Positions 12,901 through 21,617 of a stretch of 64,000 nt of DNA are shown here, in pieces; position 1 is the stretch's first letter; the number at the start of each line of letters is the position of its first letter. The DNA lies in contig NZ_QFZQ01000007.1 of assembly GCF_003171675.1 (NCBI RefSeq), positions 310,001-374,000 on the forward strand, written 5' to 3'. Source of the stretch: Reichenbachiella versicolor. GTDB lineage: Bacteria; Bacteroidota; Bacteroidia; Cytophagales; Cyclobacteriaceae. The translations under genes were made by a program, and so were the position numbers. The notes beneath the pieces were generated by a model, which searched no databases, was not told where the DNA came from, and worked only from the letters and a program-made list of their open reading frames with translations.

Positions 12901-14752
12901 TTGTCACAAAACCAGTATTGGTTGATTCCAAATCTCCATTTACAAAAATCTGGTGGTTATTGGAATTATTATTTATTAATTCTACAATATGCCAATCACC
13001 TGTACCAGTAGTCGAAGTAAATGCACCTCCGTTGACTCTATACACTCCTCCATTTATCTCTAATCTTGGATTGGTATTATTATCAACTTCAAATAAATCA
13101 ACACCATTTGTACTTCCTCTGACAACTGTAATAAAGGAATTAGCATTCGAAGTAGCGTTAAGTGTCGCTTGTCCCATGTTGTCTCCTGAAAAAACAAGAT
13201 AATTATTACCATTGACTTGAGCAGACGTTTCCAAGACAGGGCGGTCAAACAACATTGATTCTAAGTTATTACTGAATCCACTTTGATCAGTCCATTGATC
13301 AACATCACTATCTTCAGCATCAGTAACTACACTTTCAGGACTTACCCACAATAACATGTTAGCCGAAATGGCTCCAGGAGCACCAACTGAAGATACAGCT
13401 AGTGATAAATAATCACCATCCGCAATAGAAACATTGGTAAACGTAATCACGTCATCAACGATATTTACACCGTTGGTGAAAGGAGTAACACCTGCAAAGA
13501 TTGGAGAAGCATTATTAATTAATAGAGCATAATCGTCTGGATTCCTAGATCTTTTACCTAACTGTTTTAAATCAAATCTTATAGTAACCGTCCCTACTTC
13601 TCCTACTTCTTCAAAGTACCAAATTCTATTTAATCTTTCATCATACCCTGCAGGTAGGTCAGCAGAACTACCCGTATTACCATTGTTTCCCCAGACGAGA
13701 TAATCATTATCATCTAAACTAGTAGCACCAGTCACTGTCATAGATGCGTCATCATTAATACTTTTTGAGGTAGTTTGGTTTAGTCCCTGAATATCATCAC
13801 GACCTATTCCGGCTATATCATTACCATATCCATTACTTATATCATACAACGTTGTAGATGCTGCATTCGTACCATCGTACGCTACTGTAAAGTAGTCATG
13901 GCCCATAGTCACGCCATATTTGATAGCAAGATAAGTTTCCAGTCTTTCTCTCTGTGCATCTGTTAGAGTCCCTTCGAAAATAATAAGCTCTGAAATGGTA
14001 GCATCAATAAATTCTTGAGGAGTCCACCCAAAATCATGCGTACTATGTGCACCCATCAGTATACCAAAGGAGGTTCCTCGGCCAAAAGTTTCTAAAGCAC
14101 CTGTAGTCACAATTTGAGTTCCATCTCTTCTAGCGTCTTGTATACCTTTAGTAGCACTAGAGCGAAAAGACCAGATTCTACTTTCTACTACTGTCTGACC
14201 TAACCCAAAATTCAACCTACCATTTCCACCATCGATATCTCCATAGTCCCAATAAAGATTATTATCATCCCACGGCAAATGAATTCCAAATCTATCATTT
14301 TGATCATGGGGAAAATTGAAAAACATGGTTCCTGGTTTGATTTCATCAACTTTAGTTATTACAAACATATTTATATCAGGAACAGAAGCTGTAGAAAAAA
14401 TATTTCCCGATGCTATCTCTAATGTTTCTCTGTCTACATCATCAAAATCAATACCTGGATTGAAATTCAAAACATTTTCAACATAAGAAGGATCATTTCC
14501 GAAAACATCCCCCGAACCAATATCCACGCTTACAGCAGTACTTCTAACTGCATCATTATTATAATCGCTTTGATCCTGCCAATCATTTACATCGGCCCCA
14601 CCTACAGTAGTATTCGTTCCTGCATCCGCTTTAAGCCATACTCTAAGATTAGTTCTTCCGACGCCTCCAGGACTTACCTGTCCATAAACGGTAAATTGAG
14701 TAAAAAAACATACTATAAACGCATAAAACAGGTTAATCTTCATACTCCTCAT
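9908..14752 (-). CDS. Giant secreted protein with three LamG-like modules and T9SS sorting tail
   Basis: The 1614-residue protein has a signal peptide (ending VYGQ). Three long homologous modules begin at about residues 35, 468 and 855. Each opens with a pattern like NLRVWLKADAG...WQDQS, runs through a concanavalin/LamG-like segment to LETYLAIKYGVTMGHDY, and ends in a DIAGIGRDD...SLDDNDYLVWGN segment with a beta-sandwich. A further domain (about 1255-1440) precedes the C-terminal Por sorting domain from about 1535 (LNIYPNP, then DMTGRLI, then PGIYYATI), so export by the type IX system to the cell surface is expected. ATG codons at 14752 and 14743 are both possible starts. The large size and repeats suggest an adhesin or matrix-binding role, which is inferred. 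Confidence 0.9.
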   Translation of the reverse strand: MRSMKINLFYAFIVCFFTQFTVYGQVSPGGVGRTNLRVWLKADAGTNTTVGGADVNDWQDQSDYNNDAVRSTAVSVDIGSGDVFGNDPSYVENVLNFNPGIDFDDVDRETLEIASGNIFSTASVPDINMFVITKVDEIKPGTMFFNFPHDQNDRFGIHLPWDDNNLYWDYGDIDGGNGRLNFGLGQTVVESRIWSFRSSATKGIQDARRDGTQIVTTGALETFGRGTSFGILMGAHSTHDFGWTPQEFIDATISELIIFEGTLTDAQRERLETYLAIKYGVTMGHDYFTVAYDGTNAASTTLYDISNGYGNDIAGIGRDDIQGLNQTTSKSINDDASMTVTGATSLDDNDYLVWGNNGNTGSSADLPAGYDERLNRIWYFEEVGEVGTVTIRFDLKQLGKRSRNPDDYALLINNASPIFAGVTPFTNGVNIVDDVITFTNVSIADGDYLSLAVSSVGAPGAISANMLLWVSPESVVTDAEDSDVDQWTDQSGFSNNLESMLFDRPVLETSAQVNGNNYLVFSGDNMGQATLNATSNANSFITVVRGSTNGVDLFEVDNNTNPRLEINGGVYRVNGGAFTSTTGTGDWHIVELINNNSNNHQIFVNGDLESTNTGFVTIAASDDYNFFTDYTGDVAEAVYYSNSLNDSERRQVETYLAVKYGITLDISSQDYLNGSGATILDRTAFSSYSSIISGIGRANADMGVDAQGLIQQESKNVNTNAIITIGNPTDLTDGEYLFWGSNNETALASLTESASSILGVSMTLDRKWRVTETGETGTVDISFNLNGVNAVSGRALAQYTLVVDDNEDMSSPITNIKPTYVTGNVITFSGINLDEGNYVVLGSNVDSAPAGVSTNLNLWLRAGTGVENSFGVPATDGQTVEYWRDQSANSNDAVETINFRKPRFNTSVINDNPVVTFANLDLSLQGSITTTTAGLTFFIVGTHNDAANSTDAFFEFRNNAVADQDGRNWFEDNRYASTTTYTSNIQKNSSGLWSIDHPSGRVANIYENGIAFQLSNATNYSVSPAGTYDYVLGDDDTGGNELNGNIAELVAYEGTLSVSDRQKIESYFGVKYGITLGHNYYSSTYNGSNAASTTIYDVSTYSNDIAGIGRDDSELLSQTQSKSENADAILTMGTPSDLGDAEYLIWGNDNGALSETTVNVPSGITDMLTRKWRVEETGDVGAVTVTFDVSSIGGIGTVAEDFALITDTDADFTSGTVITNASSFASNIVTFNSVDLNDGAFFTLATGVSSALTEISSAVGDYEVSTGCPTLNGASFVMLRDASGRIVAEVNPNGNDLGETCWGVRIRTSGDNVVDVSNEDYFIDRNFYITPTNAPTSPVTVRLYFLNDEVSDIRTQLAADGRSNGADWDEYYRDFFRVTKRDGSSLDLTGVTMSLDVFTPTITSHGSTGIAAEIDVNSFSEFYAGTDSDDPSAPLPINLVSFNAESEGYQVLLTWETASETNNDFFTIEKSSDGVGFTELGKVSGAGNSSELLSYQYIDQYPFGGKSYYRLKQTDFDGEYSYSEVVVVQNMLDLSLNIYPNPIHDKATVQFNQKIELSSVDVSVVDMTGRLIQSSISKINDSIIDIDLSSVVPGIYYATIIANGYEKEIKLIKQ

Positions 14753-15113
14753 ATCCTCTTATTTCTTTCCAAAGTTTTCTTTACAAAATGCAACGTAAAA
14801 CTACCATATTACTTTTAAAGTGATATATTGAACTATTTAATTTCTATGTTAAATTTTTAATAATTTATCAAAGTAAAATCGTTTGAAATTAAGACTTAAC
14901 TCACAGCATATGAATTATTAGAAATAAGATATCTCAACTTCATAAAAATTATGATACACCGTTATTCTGATCAAAAAAGCGTTTTTTTTATTTCAGTTTT
15001 ATAAATAAAATAAATTTTTAGTTTATTATTTCCACTTAACGTTTTATAACAACTCTCTTATTAAAATACTAGGATAAACGCACTTTATTTTTTCAACCTC
15101 CTTATAACAAGGA
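14753..15113. other. AT-rich intergenic region
   Basis: These 361 bp lie between two minus-strand genes and are extremely AT-rich. I see no coding region, no convincing terminator and no TAnnTTTG box on the minus strand. It presumably contains the promoter of the 14752 gene. Confidence 0.5.
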
Positions 15114-16496
15114 TCAAATTTTACTGAGTTGATAAACTCTAGTTTTTGGTTTATTGGTATTAAAAATTTTATCTCTAAAATGATCAATCTCCTTCCAATA
15201 GGACTCCTCGTTTGGCAAATACTCAAAATACTGTTTAGTCACTTTTTTTAAATAAGGGTACCATGGTTTACCTTCAGCCTCCAAGACAAGCTTATTTAAA
15301 TAAGCTCGTTTAGACTCTAAATCATCAGCACCTTTATAATCTCTAAGCTTACTAAACTCAACCAGTTTTATTACTCTAACTTTGCCCATTACTTGGTGAT
15401 ATTTCAAACATAGATCGAATACCTGCTTAGCTTGGATATACTGTGGAGTCAAAGTATTATTCGCAAGATTAATCCCATTAACTAGCTCAGTTGAGGATAA
15501 AGTGTCAACAGGTATTTCGTCTATTTTTAAAAGATAATTTCCACGTTTAAGCCCCATTACCTTCAAGACTTCATTATTAAACTGTTTTTGGAATGGAACC
15601 AAATCAGCCCCTTCTTGATACTCTTCTGTAACTGGAAAAGGAAGAGCATTCGCCGCCAATTGAAACCCCAATAACCGCTCACCACTACTCAAATTAACCT
15701 TACAGTTCTGCGCTTCAACAACTGATTTATTCTTAAAGTCTATTACTACTTTTGAAACATATTTGGGAGCATTAAGAGTCTCAAGAATTTTATAAGCCAT
15801 AGTAAAATGGCCAGTATGTTTCGGGTGAACTCTATCCTGACTTACAATCGTTTGAGTAGGATCTTGCTCTTGTACTTTCTCGTTTAATACTAACATAAAC
15901 GAATTTAGATCAACAACAGGAGCTTGAATTTTATCTGCTAGCTTTCTGATATGAATAGCACATTTTACTAATGCATCATTCTTTCCATAAGCAGCAGGAG
16001 TCTTTAATTCGGCAGTCTGGTCATATATTGATGGCGTCATTAATATAGGCTTGATTCCAGATTCTAAAATTAGATCAACTAGTTTTTCTGTTTGTTGCTT
16101 ATAAATATCCAAAGCTTCTTCTCGCTGTGCAGAAATAGTTCTACTAACCTCTATTCCTGATTTAAATAAATTCCCTCGCATGTCATTCATTCCTGTCATT
16201 AAAAGCGAGTAATCAGGATTATAAACTAACACATCCTTTTCAAAGCGATTGATCATTCCTCCCGCTACATCTCCAGAAACTCCTGCATTAATAAATTTCA
16301 CTTTTTGTGAAGGAAATCTAGTTGCATGAAACGCATGAATTAGCATATGATACCTTCCATCCTGAGTTATACTATTTCCTATAAAACTAACTGTTTGCCC
16401 ATCTTGAAAAATAGGTTTTAGCTGGGCTATTACCTGACTAGAACAAATAGTAACTAATACTATTGGGATAATTTTCTTAATACCTCGCATTGACAT
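15114..16496 (-). CDS. SGNH/GDSL-type hydrolase, exported
   Basis: The 460-residue protein has a signal peptide (ending SSQVIAQ). The SGNH blocks are visible: GNSIT with nucleophile Ser at about 42, NAGVSGD at about 71-77 (Gly), GMNDMRG at about 101 (Asn), and DRVHPKHTGH at about 222-231 (Asp and His). The family includes esterases, rhamnogalacturonan acetylesterases and other carbohydrate deacetylases. An extra C-terminal region of about 200 residues contains beta-sandwich-like and helical segments often seen in secreted polysaccharide esterases. The substrate is unknown. The first or third codon ATG could be the start. A TATCTTTG box on the minus strand (16508-16515) lies only 11 bp upstream, so any leader would be very short. 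Confidence 0.85.
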   Translation of the reverse strand: MSMRGIKKIIPIVLVTICSSQVIAQLKPIFQDGQTVSFIGNSITQDGRYHMLIHAFHATRFPSQKVKFINAGVSGDVAGGMINRFEKDVLVYNPDYSLLMTGMNDMRGNLFKSGIEVSRTISAQREEALDIYKQQTEKLVDLILESGIKPILMTPSIYDQTAELKTPAAYGKNDALVKCAIHIRKLADKIQAPVVDLNSFMLVLNEKVQEQDPTQTIVSQDRVHPKHTGHFTMAYKILETLNAPKYVSKVVIDFKNKSVVEAQNCKVNLSSGERLLGFQLAANALPFPVTEEYQEGADLVPFQKQFNNEVLKVMGLKRGNYLLKIDEIPVDTLSSTELVNGINLANNTLTPQYIQAKQVFDLCLKYHQVMGKVRVIKLVEFSKLRDYKGADDLESKRAYLNKLVLEAEGKPWYPYLKKVTKQYFEYLPNEESYWKEIDHFRDKIFNTNKPKTRVYQLSKI

Positions 16497-17160
16497 TATG
16501 TTTTAAACAAAGATATCTCTGACAAACATCTCTATAAAGTCAATATTATCATGATTAGCATGGCTTTTTTGGAAAAACAAGTTGCAAATCTTCCCTAGAA
16601 TTTTTTCAACATAACAACCCTCTTATATCCAATGATTTAGCTAAGAATCGCAAAAACAAATGACTTCCAAACTTTTTCTAAATGAAACCGTACTCATTTT
16701 GTAGTTTCTTTTAACACATTAGCTTTATGGATAAAATAATGTATTTAGGTTAAGAATTTTATTTGGCACTATTTTAAAACTTCTCAAAAATAAAACTCAC
16801 CCTCATGTTAATTCTATTTTTCTTCGTCATAGCATTTTTAGTGGGATTATTCTTTTAAAAAATCCTTTATCCGATTTCGAAAACTGTCTTACATAGTCAA
16901 TAGATCATTTTTTATATAAAGCAGTGTGTACGTGCACGAAGGGTTTAGTAAGTACTTATTTGACTATTAGAGCATTATACGTTGTCTTTACCCTTTTTCT
17001 TTTACACAATTAGATTTATTTTAGTGATATCTAATCACTGGAAGCTCCCAACGAGCTAACACACCAATCTCTCACTAGACCTTACAAGCGACTTAAAGGA
17101 CTAGAAAATAATCAATAATTAACCCGACTAAGACACTACTATATATGATGATAAACTACT
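16497..17160. other. 664-bp AT-rich intergenic region
   Basis: This gap separates divergent genes. It contains a possible 17-residue hydrophobic ORF (16805-16858), a small stem at 17023-17039 (AGTGAT with ATCACT, 5-nt loop), and a minus-strand TATCTTTG box at 16508-16515. No larger gene or mobile element is visible. Confidence 0.4.
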
Positions 17161-17514
17161 ATGACTAAACTACTGTTAATCACAGGATTGGTATCGGTAT
17201 CCGCGCTTGGGATATCGCGTATCGAAGTCTTGAGAAATCAAGACGAGGTTGCACGGGAGTTCGCTGACAATGCAGCGAAAAGTTTTGACTTAACAACAAG
17301 TCAAAAAGATCTGGTCTATAATATGAAGCTCTATGAACTTCAAGAGATCAATCAGCTCAGCAAAGAAAATTTCACAGATCAAGAACTAGACATTCGCAGT
17401 GAAGATTACCATCGCAGACAAATAATTCGATTGGTAGAAATTACTGGAACAAGTTTACGTGAAGTGAATGAATTCTTAGCTCGTCACACGCCCCCTGAAC
17501 CAACTGCCAATTGA
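17161..17514 (+). CDS. Small exported protein of unknown function
   Basis: The 117-residue protein has an N-terminal hydrophobic segment (MTKLLLITGLVSVSALGI) that is a signal peptide or anchor. A charged helical region follows, with TSQKDLVYNMKLYELQEINQL and DYHRRQIIRLVEITG. It resembles small stress- or periplasm-associated helical proteins in general layout, but I do not recognise a family. It is monocistronic with its own terminator at 17567. No ribosome binding site is evident. Confidence 0.6.
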   Translation: MTKLLLITGLVSVSALGISRIEVLRNQDEVAREFADNAAKSFDLTTSQKDLVYNMKLYELQEINQLSKENFTDQELDIRSEDYHRRQIIRLVEITGTSLREVNEFLARHTPPEPTAN

Positions 17515-17566
17515 AAACATTAGATGTATATGAATGATTAAACTACTACTTCGAAATGTTTGAACC

Positions 17567-17601
17567 AAGAGCAACCTCTCATTAGAAGTTGCTCTTTTTT
17601 T
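17567..17601 (+). terminator. Intrinsic terminator
   Basis: AAGAGCAAC at 17567-17575 pairs with GTTGCTCTT at 17588-17596, followed by a T-run. It ends the 17161 gene and faces the 3' end of panB. Confidence 0.8.
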
Positions 17602-17612
17602 ATCTTTTCAAC

Positions 17613-18431
17613 TTAATAGCTTTCTTTATCGCTAGGGAACTCCCTTGCTTTAACATCGGAAATATAATTTTCGACAGCGCCAGTCATTACTTCTGACAAG
17701 TTAGCATACTGCCGTAAAAACCTAGGTTTAAACTCTTGAGTAATCCCTAGCATATCATGCACTACCAATACCTGTCCATCTGTATCCTGGCCTGCACCTA
17801 TGCCAATAGTAGGAATCGTGATAGATTCAGAAACTATTTTAGCCAAAGAACTAGGAATCTTTTCAAGAACTATAGCATAACATCCCGTTTCTTCTAACAG
17901 CTTCGCATCATCAATTAACTTTTCTGCCTCAGCCTCTTCCTTAGCCCTAACAGTGTAGGTACCAAATTTATATATTGATTGTGGGGTTAAACCAAGATGT
18001 CCCATTACAGGTATACCAGCACTCAATACTCTCTCAATACTTTCTTTAATCTCTGCTCCACCTTCCATTTTTACACTATGGGCACCAGACTCTTTCATTA
18101 CTCTAATGCTTGACTCCAACGCTAACTTCGAATTACCTTGATAGCTACCAAAAGGAATATCTACCACTACAAACGCTCTATCTGCGGCTCGCACTACAGA
18201 AGATGCGTGGTATATCATCTGATCAAGCGTTATAGGAAGAGTCGTTTCATGCCCAGCCATTACATTAGAAGCTGAATCTCCCACTAACATAACATCAACA
18301 CCTGCCTGATCTAAGATTTTGGCCATAGAATAATCATAAGCAGTCAACATGGAAATCTTCTCTCCACGGTTCTTCATTTCTTGTAGTTGATGAGTAGTAA
18401 CTCTTTTTATATTAGACTTATGAACGCTCAT
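17613..18431 (-). CDS. panB: 3-methyl-2-oxobutanoate hydroxymethyltransferase
   Basis: The 272-residue protein is full length for PanB, which makes ketopantoate from 2-oxoisovalerate with methylenetetrahydrofolate in pantothenate and CoA synthesis. Visible family motifs include [28 protein letters not shown] (metal and substrate binding), [17 protein letters not shown] and IPTIGIGAG, then [10 protein letters not shown]. It is the last gene of a minus-strand series, 60 bp after a thioredoxin-fold gene. No panC or panD is nearby, so the pathway genes are dispersed. Confidence 0.96.
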   Translation of the reverse strand: MSVHKSNIKRVTTHQLQEMKNRGEKISMLTAYDYSMAKILDQAGVDVMLVGDSASNVMAGHETTLPITLDQMIYHASSVVRAADRAFVVVDIPFGSYQGNSKLALESSIRVMKESGAHSVKMEGGAEIKESIERVLSAGIPVMGHLGLTPQSIYKFGTYTVRAKEEAEAEKLIDDAKLLEETGCYAIVLEKIPSSLAKIVSESITIPTIGIGAGQDTDGQVLVVHDMLGITQEFKPRFLRQYANLSEVMTGAVENYISDVKAREFPSDKESY

Positions 18432-18491
18432 TATAATTCGATATTAGAGTTTTTAAATTAGAGTAAAAATGGATGACGTCTTTTGATCTCT

Positions 18492-19049
18492 TTATCGTTT
18501 CCATTTGATATTACACCCCATACTTGGGGCCTGTTTCTCATTTATTTCTTCAAGGTTTATAAGTTGGCTAAGGGCATTTCTTAAATCTTCCCCTGTGACG
18601 GGAATACCATTACCTGGAGTAGAGGCATCCATTCTACCTCGATAAACACAAACATCATTCTCATCAAAAAGATAAAAATCTGGCGTACATGCAGCTTTAT
18701 ATGACTTTGCGACTTCTTGAGACTCATCATATAGATATGGAAAGTTAAAACCATACTTTTCTGCATGAATTTTCATCAATTCAGGAGAATCTAGAGGGTA
18801 TTTATCTACATCATTTGAGCTTATTGCAATAAAATCTATTCCCTGATCAGAAAACTCATGGGAAATTTTAACTACCTCATCTTGGATGTGAATCACATAT
18901 GGACAGTGATTACAAATAAACATAACTACAGTTCCTTTCTGACCTCTTCTATCAGCGAAACTTAACTCTTTACCTGTAATAGTATCATAAAGAGTAAAAG
19001 AAGGAGCAACGGTACCAAGCGGCATCATATTAGATTCAGTAAGAGCCAT
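18492..19049 (-). CDS. Thioredoxin-fold (AhpC/TSA-like) protein
   Basis: I choose the ATG at 19049, which gives 185 residues starting MALTESNMMPLG. The longer frame begins inside the terminator at 19080-19108 and is unlikely. The protein has a redoxin core with a C46-N-H-C49 motif in MFICNHCPYV and a cis-Pro region near TPDFYLFDE. Homologous Bacteroidota proteins are annotated as thioredoxin family proteins. A role in thiol redox reactions is likely; the partner is unknown. It sits between the bacilliredoxin and panB. Confidence 0.85.
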   Translation of the reverse strand: MALTESNMMPLGTVAPSFTLYDTITGKELSFADRRGQKGTVVMFICNHCPYVIHIQDEVVKISHEFSDQGIDFIAISSNDVDKYPLDSPELMKIHAEKYGFNFPYLYDESQEVAKSYKAACTPDFYLFDENDVCVYRGRMDASTPGNGIPVTGEDLRNALSQLINLEEINEKQAPSMGCNIKWKR

Positions 19050-19079
19050 ATTTCTTATTTTTTGAACTAAAACAAAAAA

Positions 19080-19108
19080 GAGCAAAGACTTTAAGTTAGT
19101 CTTTGCTC
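19080..19108 (-). terminator. Intrinsic terminator after bacilliredoxin gene
   Basis: An 11-bp stem (GAGCAAAGACT at 19080-19090 with its complement at 19098-19108) has a 7-nt loop. Read on the minus strand it is followed by a U-rich tract. It lies 32 bp past the stop codon of the 19140 gene and suggests that the suf transcript ends here. Confidence 0.8.
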
Positions 19109-19139
19109 ATTATCTAATTTTTTAACTCTTTAATACTAA

Positions 19140-19556
19140 TTAACAGAATTCGTCAAACACATTTACTAAGTGATCTGCGATCATTTCAGCGCTTCTTCCT
19201 TCTATATGATGCCTCTCTACAAAATGTGCTAATTCCCCATCTTTGAATAAAGCAATTGCTGGAGACGAAGGAGGGTAAGGCATAGTATACTCTCTTGCCT
19301 TTTGAACAGCCTCTTTATCCACACCAGCAAAAACAGTTGCTAAAGCATCAGGCTTCTTTTCAGCACCCGAAACAGCCATCTTAACTCCTGGTCTAGCTGA
19401 ACCTGCTGCACAACCGCATACTGAATTTATTACTAATAAAGTAGTGCCTTTGTGATCTGTCATGTGTTGCTCTACTTCATTGGCTGTTTTAAATTCATCG
19501 AACCCTACAGACGTCAAGTCTGTTCTCATTGGTGCTACTAATTCTTCTGGATACAT
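19140..19556 (-). CDS. Bacilliredoxin, BrxA/BrxB (YphP/YqiW) family
   Basis: The 138-residue protein has the family's C47-G-C49 active site in the INSVCGCAAGSARPG segment and matches the length of YphP/YqiW proteins. In Bacillus these remove bacillithiol from protein Cys residues; in Bacteroidota the same fold is common, and bacillithiol use is plausible but not shown here. It follows the suf genes by 80 bp on the same strand and ends at a terminator, linking thiol redox control to iron-sulfur assembly. Confidence 0.88.
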   Translation of the reverse strand: MYPEELVAPMRTDLTSVGFDEFKTANEVEQHMTDHKGTTLLVINSVCGCAAGSARPGVKMAVSGAEKKPDALATVFAGVDKEAVQKAREYTMPYPPSSPAIALFKDGELAHFVERHHIEGRSAEMIADHLVNVFDEFC

Positions 19557-19636
19557 TTTTTATCTATTTTATAGTCCATAGTCAAAATCGATAGTTCAAA
19601 TTATTTACCATCGTCTTTTGGATATCGACCGATTAT

Positions 19637-19948
19637 TTACATAAATCCTAATTCTAACTTCGCTGCCTCAGACATCATATCTGTCTCATAAGGCGGGTCA
19701 AAAGTCACCTCTACATCTACTTTACCAACACCATCAATTGCTTCAATATTGGTTTTGATTTCATCTGGTATTTGTTCGGCAGATGGACAAGCAGGAGAGG
19801 TTAAGGTCATTAGTACATAGACATTATTGACTGGAAAAACGTTGATCTCGTAGATTAACCCTAACTCATACACGTCTACAGGAATCTCTGGGTCATAAAC
19901 CTTTTTGATCGCCTCTAATACTTTTTCTCTTAATTCGTTCTGCTCCAT
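19637..19948 (-). CDS. SUF-associated DUF59/MIP18 family protein
   Basis: The 103-residue protein is a single DUF59 domain, with EAIKKVYDPEIPVDVYELGLIYEI, then LTSPACPSAEQIP with the conserved Cys, and VTFDPPYETDMMSEAAKLELG. These proteins aid iron-sulfur cluster assembly or maturation of targets (SufT/PaaD-like). It starts 4 bp after sufE, so it belongs to the suf operon. Confidence 0.93.
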   Translation of the reverse strand: MEQNELREKVLEAIKKVYDPEIPVDVYELGLIYEINVFPVNNVYVLMTLTSPACPSAEQIPDEIKTNIEAIDGVGKVDVEVTFDPPYETDMMSEAAKLELGFM

Positions 19949-19952
19949 TTTC

Positions 19953-20378
19953 TTAAGCTTTTGCTTTCATCGCTAATGCGTAAATCTGCATTTGCTTGAT
20001 CATCGCTGCAAAACCATTTGATCTTTGCGTCCCGATGAATCTGTTCATTCCGATCTTTTCTTTAAAGTAAAGATCAGCACTTAAAATATCGTCAGGGTCT
20101 TGCCCTGAGAGAATAGTTAACAAAAGACTTACTAACCCTTTTGTAATAGCAGTATTACTATCGGCTTTGTATACGACTTTTCCATCTATAAGGTCAGCAC
20201 TCAACCAAACTTTTGATTGACAGCCTTTCACTATATTCTCGTCTGTCTTTAGTTCCTCTGGGAATTCAGGTAATTTAGAACCCAATTCCATGATATAACC
20301 AATGGTCATTTCCATATCCCCATCGAACATGGAGAAATTTTCAATGATCTCTTCCTGAGCCTCCTTGATATTTGCCAT
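19953..20378 (-). CDS. sufE: Cysteine desulfuration protein SufE
   Basis: The 141-residue SufE family protein carries the persulfide-accepting Cys at position 53 in IVKGCQSKVWL. It takes sulfur from SufS and passes it to the SufBCD scaffold. Its ATG overlaps the sufS stop codon by one base (TAATG), consistent with translational coupling. Confidence 0.95.
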   Translation of the reverse strand: MANIKEAQEEIIENFSMFDGDMEMTIGYIMELGSKLPEFPEELKTDENIVKGCQSKVWLSADLIDGKVVYKADSNTAITKGLVSLLLTILSGQDPDDILSADLYFKEKIGMNRFIGTQRSNGFAAMIKQMQIYALAMKAKA

Positions 20379-21610
20379 TAGGCTTTAAACATTTTCACTG
20401 CTGATTTCAGCGCTTCAACAAATTCTTTTATTTCTTCCTTGGTGTTATATACCGAGAATGATGCTCTTACTGTTCCTTCTATTTCAAACCTTTCCATTAA
20501 AGGTTGTGCACAATGATGACCCGTTCTTACAGCGATACCTTTAGCATCTAAAATCTGGCCCAAATCAAAAGGATGAACTCCATCTATTAAAAAAGATACA
20601 ACACTTGCCTTATTTTTTGCAGTACCTACGGGCTGAAAACCATCGACATCTTTAAGCAATTCATTAGCATATTCTAATAATTCATGCTCATGCTCTGCAA
20701 TTGCTTCAGGAGTTAAATCATTTACAAAATCTAATGCTGCCTTTAATGCAATCACTTCTCCAATATTTGGAGTTCCTGCCTCAAACTTGTAAGGGATATC
20801 ATTATAGGTAGTTCCAGAAAAACTCACATCTTTGATCATTTCTCCTCCACCTTGATATGGCGGCATTTTTTCTAACAACTCCCTTTTGCCGTAAAGAGCT
20901 CCAACTCCAGTGGGTCCATAAACTTTGTGACCTGAAAAAGCTAAAAAATCACAATTCATAGACTGAACATCTAGTCTCACGTGTGGGGCAGCTTGTGCAG
21001 CATCAATCAATACTTTAGCTCCTACCTCATGTGATTTGTTAATAATGTCTTGAACAGGATTAATAGTTCCTAATGCATTAGAGATATAATTCACCGAAAC
21101 GAACTTGGTTTTGTCTGACAACAACTTGTCAAACTCTTCCATAATTAATTCACCTTGATTATTCACTGGGATAACCTTCAATACACAACCTTTCTCTTCA
21201 CAGAGAAGTTGCCAAGGCACAATATTCGAATGATGTTCAAGATTAGAAACAACTATTTCGTCTCCTTCACTGATGAATTTTCGACCAAATGTAGATGCTA
21301 CCAAATTAATACCTTCTGTCGTTCCTTTGGTAAAAATAATTTCTTCCACCTCATTGGCATTCAGGAATTTCGCTACAGCTTTACGAGAATCTTCAAAAGC
21401 TGTAGTGGAACGCTCAGCAAGTGTGTGAATACCTCTATGTATATTGGCGTTGTCCGAATCATAATAATGTGTCAAAGCATCAATTACAGATTGCGGTTTC
21501 TGCGATGTTGCAGCATTATCAAAGTAAATTAGCGGCTTACCATTTACTTCCTGATGCAAAATCGGAAACTGCTTTCTTATTGATTCTATATCTAATTCGG
21601 TACTTACCAT
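20378..21610 (-). CDS. sufS: Cysteine desulfurase SufS
   Basis: The 410-residue class V aminotransferase-fold enzyme releases sulfur from cysteine. Visible features are the PLP Lys at about 227 in FSGHKVYGPTG, the active Cys at about 366 in RTGHHCAQP, and NIHRGIHTLAERST near the N-terminus, typical of the SufS (group II) subtype. It lies 7 bp after sufD and overlaps sufE by one base. The first ATG fits the family start. Confidence 0.96.
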   Translation of the reverse strand: MVSTELDIESIRKQFPILHQEVNGKPLIYFDNAATSQKPQSVIDALTHYYDSDNANIHRGIHTLAERSTTAFEDSRKAVAKFLNANEVEEIIFTKGTTEGINLVASTFGRKFISEGDEIVVSNLEHHSNIVPWQLLCEEKGCVLKVIPVNNQGELIMEEFDKLLSDKTKFVSVNYISNALGTINPVQDIINKSHEVGAKVLIDAAQAAPHVRLDVQSMNCDFLAFSGHKVYGPTGVGALYGKRELLEKMPPYQGGGEMIKDVSFSGTTYNDIPYKFEAGTPNIGEVIALKAALDFVNDLTPEAIAEHEHELLEYANELLKDVDGFQPVGTAKNKASVVSFLIDGVHPFDLGQILDAKGIAVRTGHHCAQPLMERFEIEGTVRASFSVYNTKEEIKEFVEALKSAVKMFKA

Positions 21611-21617
21611 ATAGTTC

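Noticed and set aside
10995-13202. Several plus-strand ORFs inside the T9SS gene
   Set aside because: They are shadow frames of a repetitive coding sequence; the minus-strand frame has clear domains and a sorting tail.
19050-19085. Longer N-terminus for the thioredoxin-fold protein
   Set aside because: It would begin inside the terminator of the upstream gene, and MALTESNMMPLG fits the family start.
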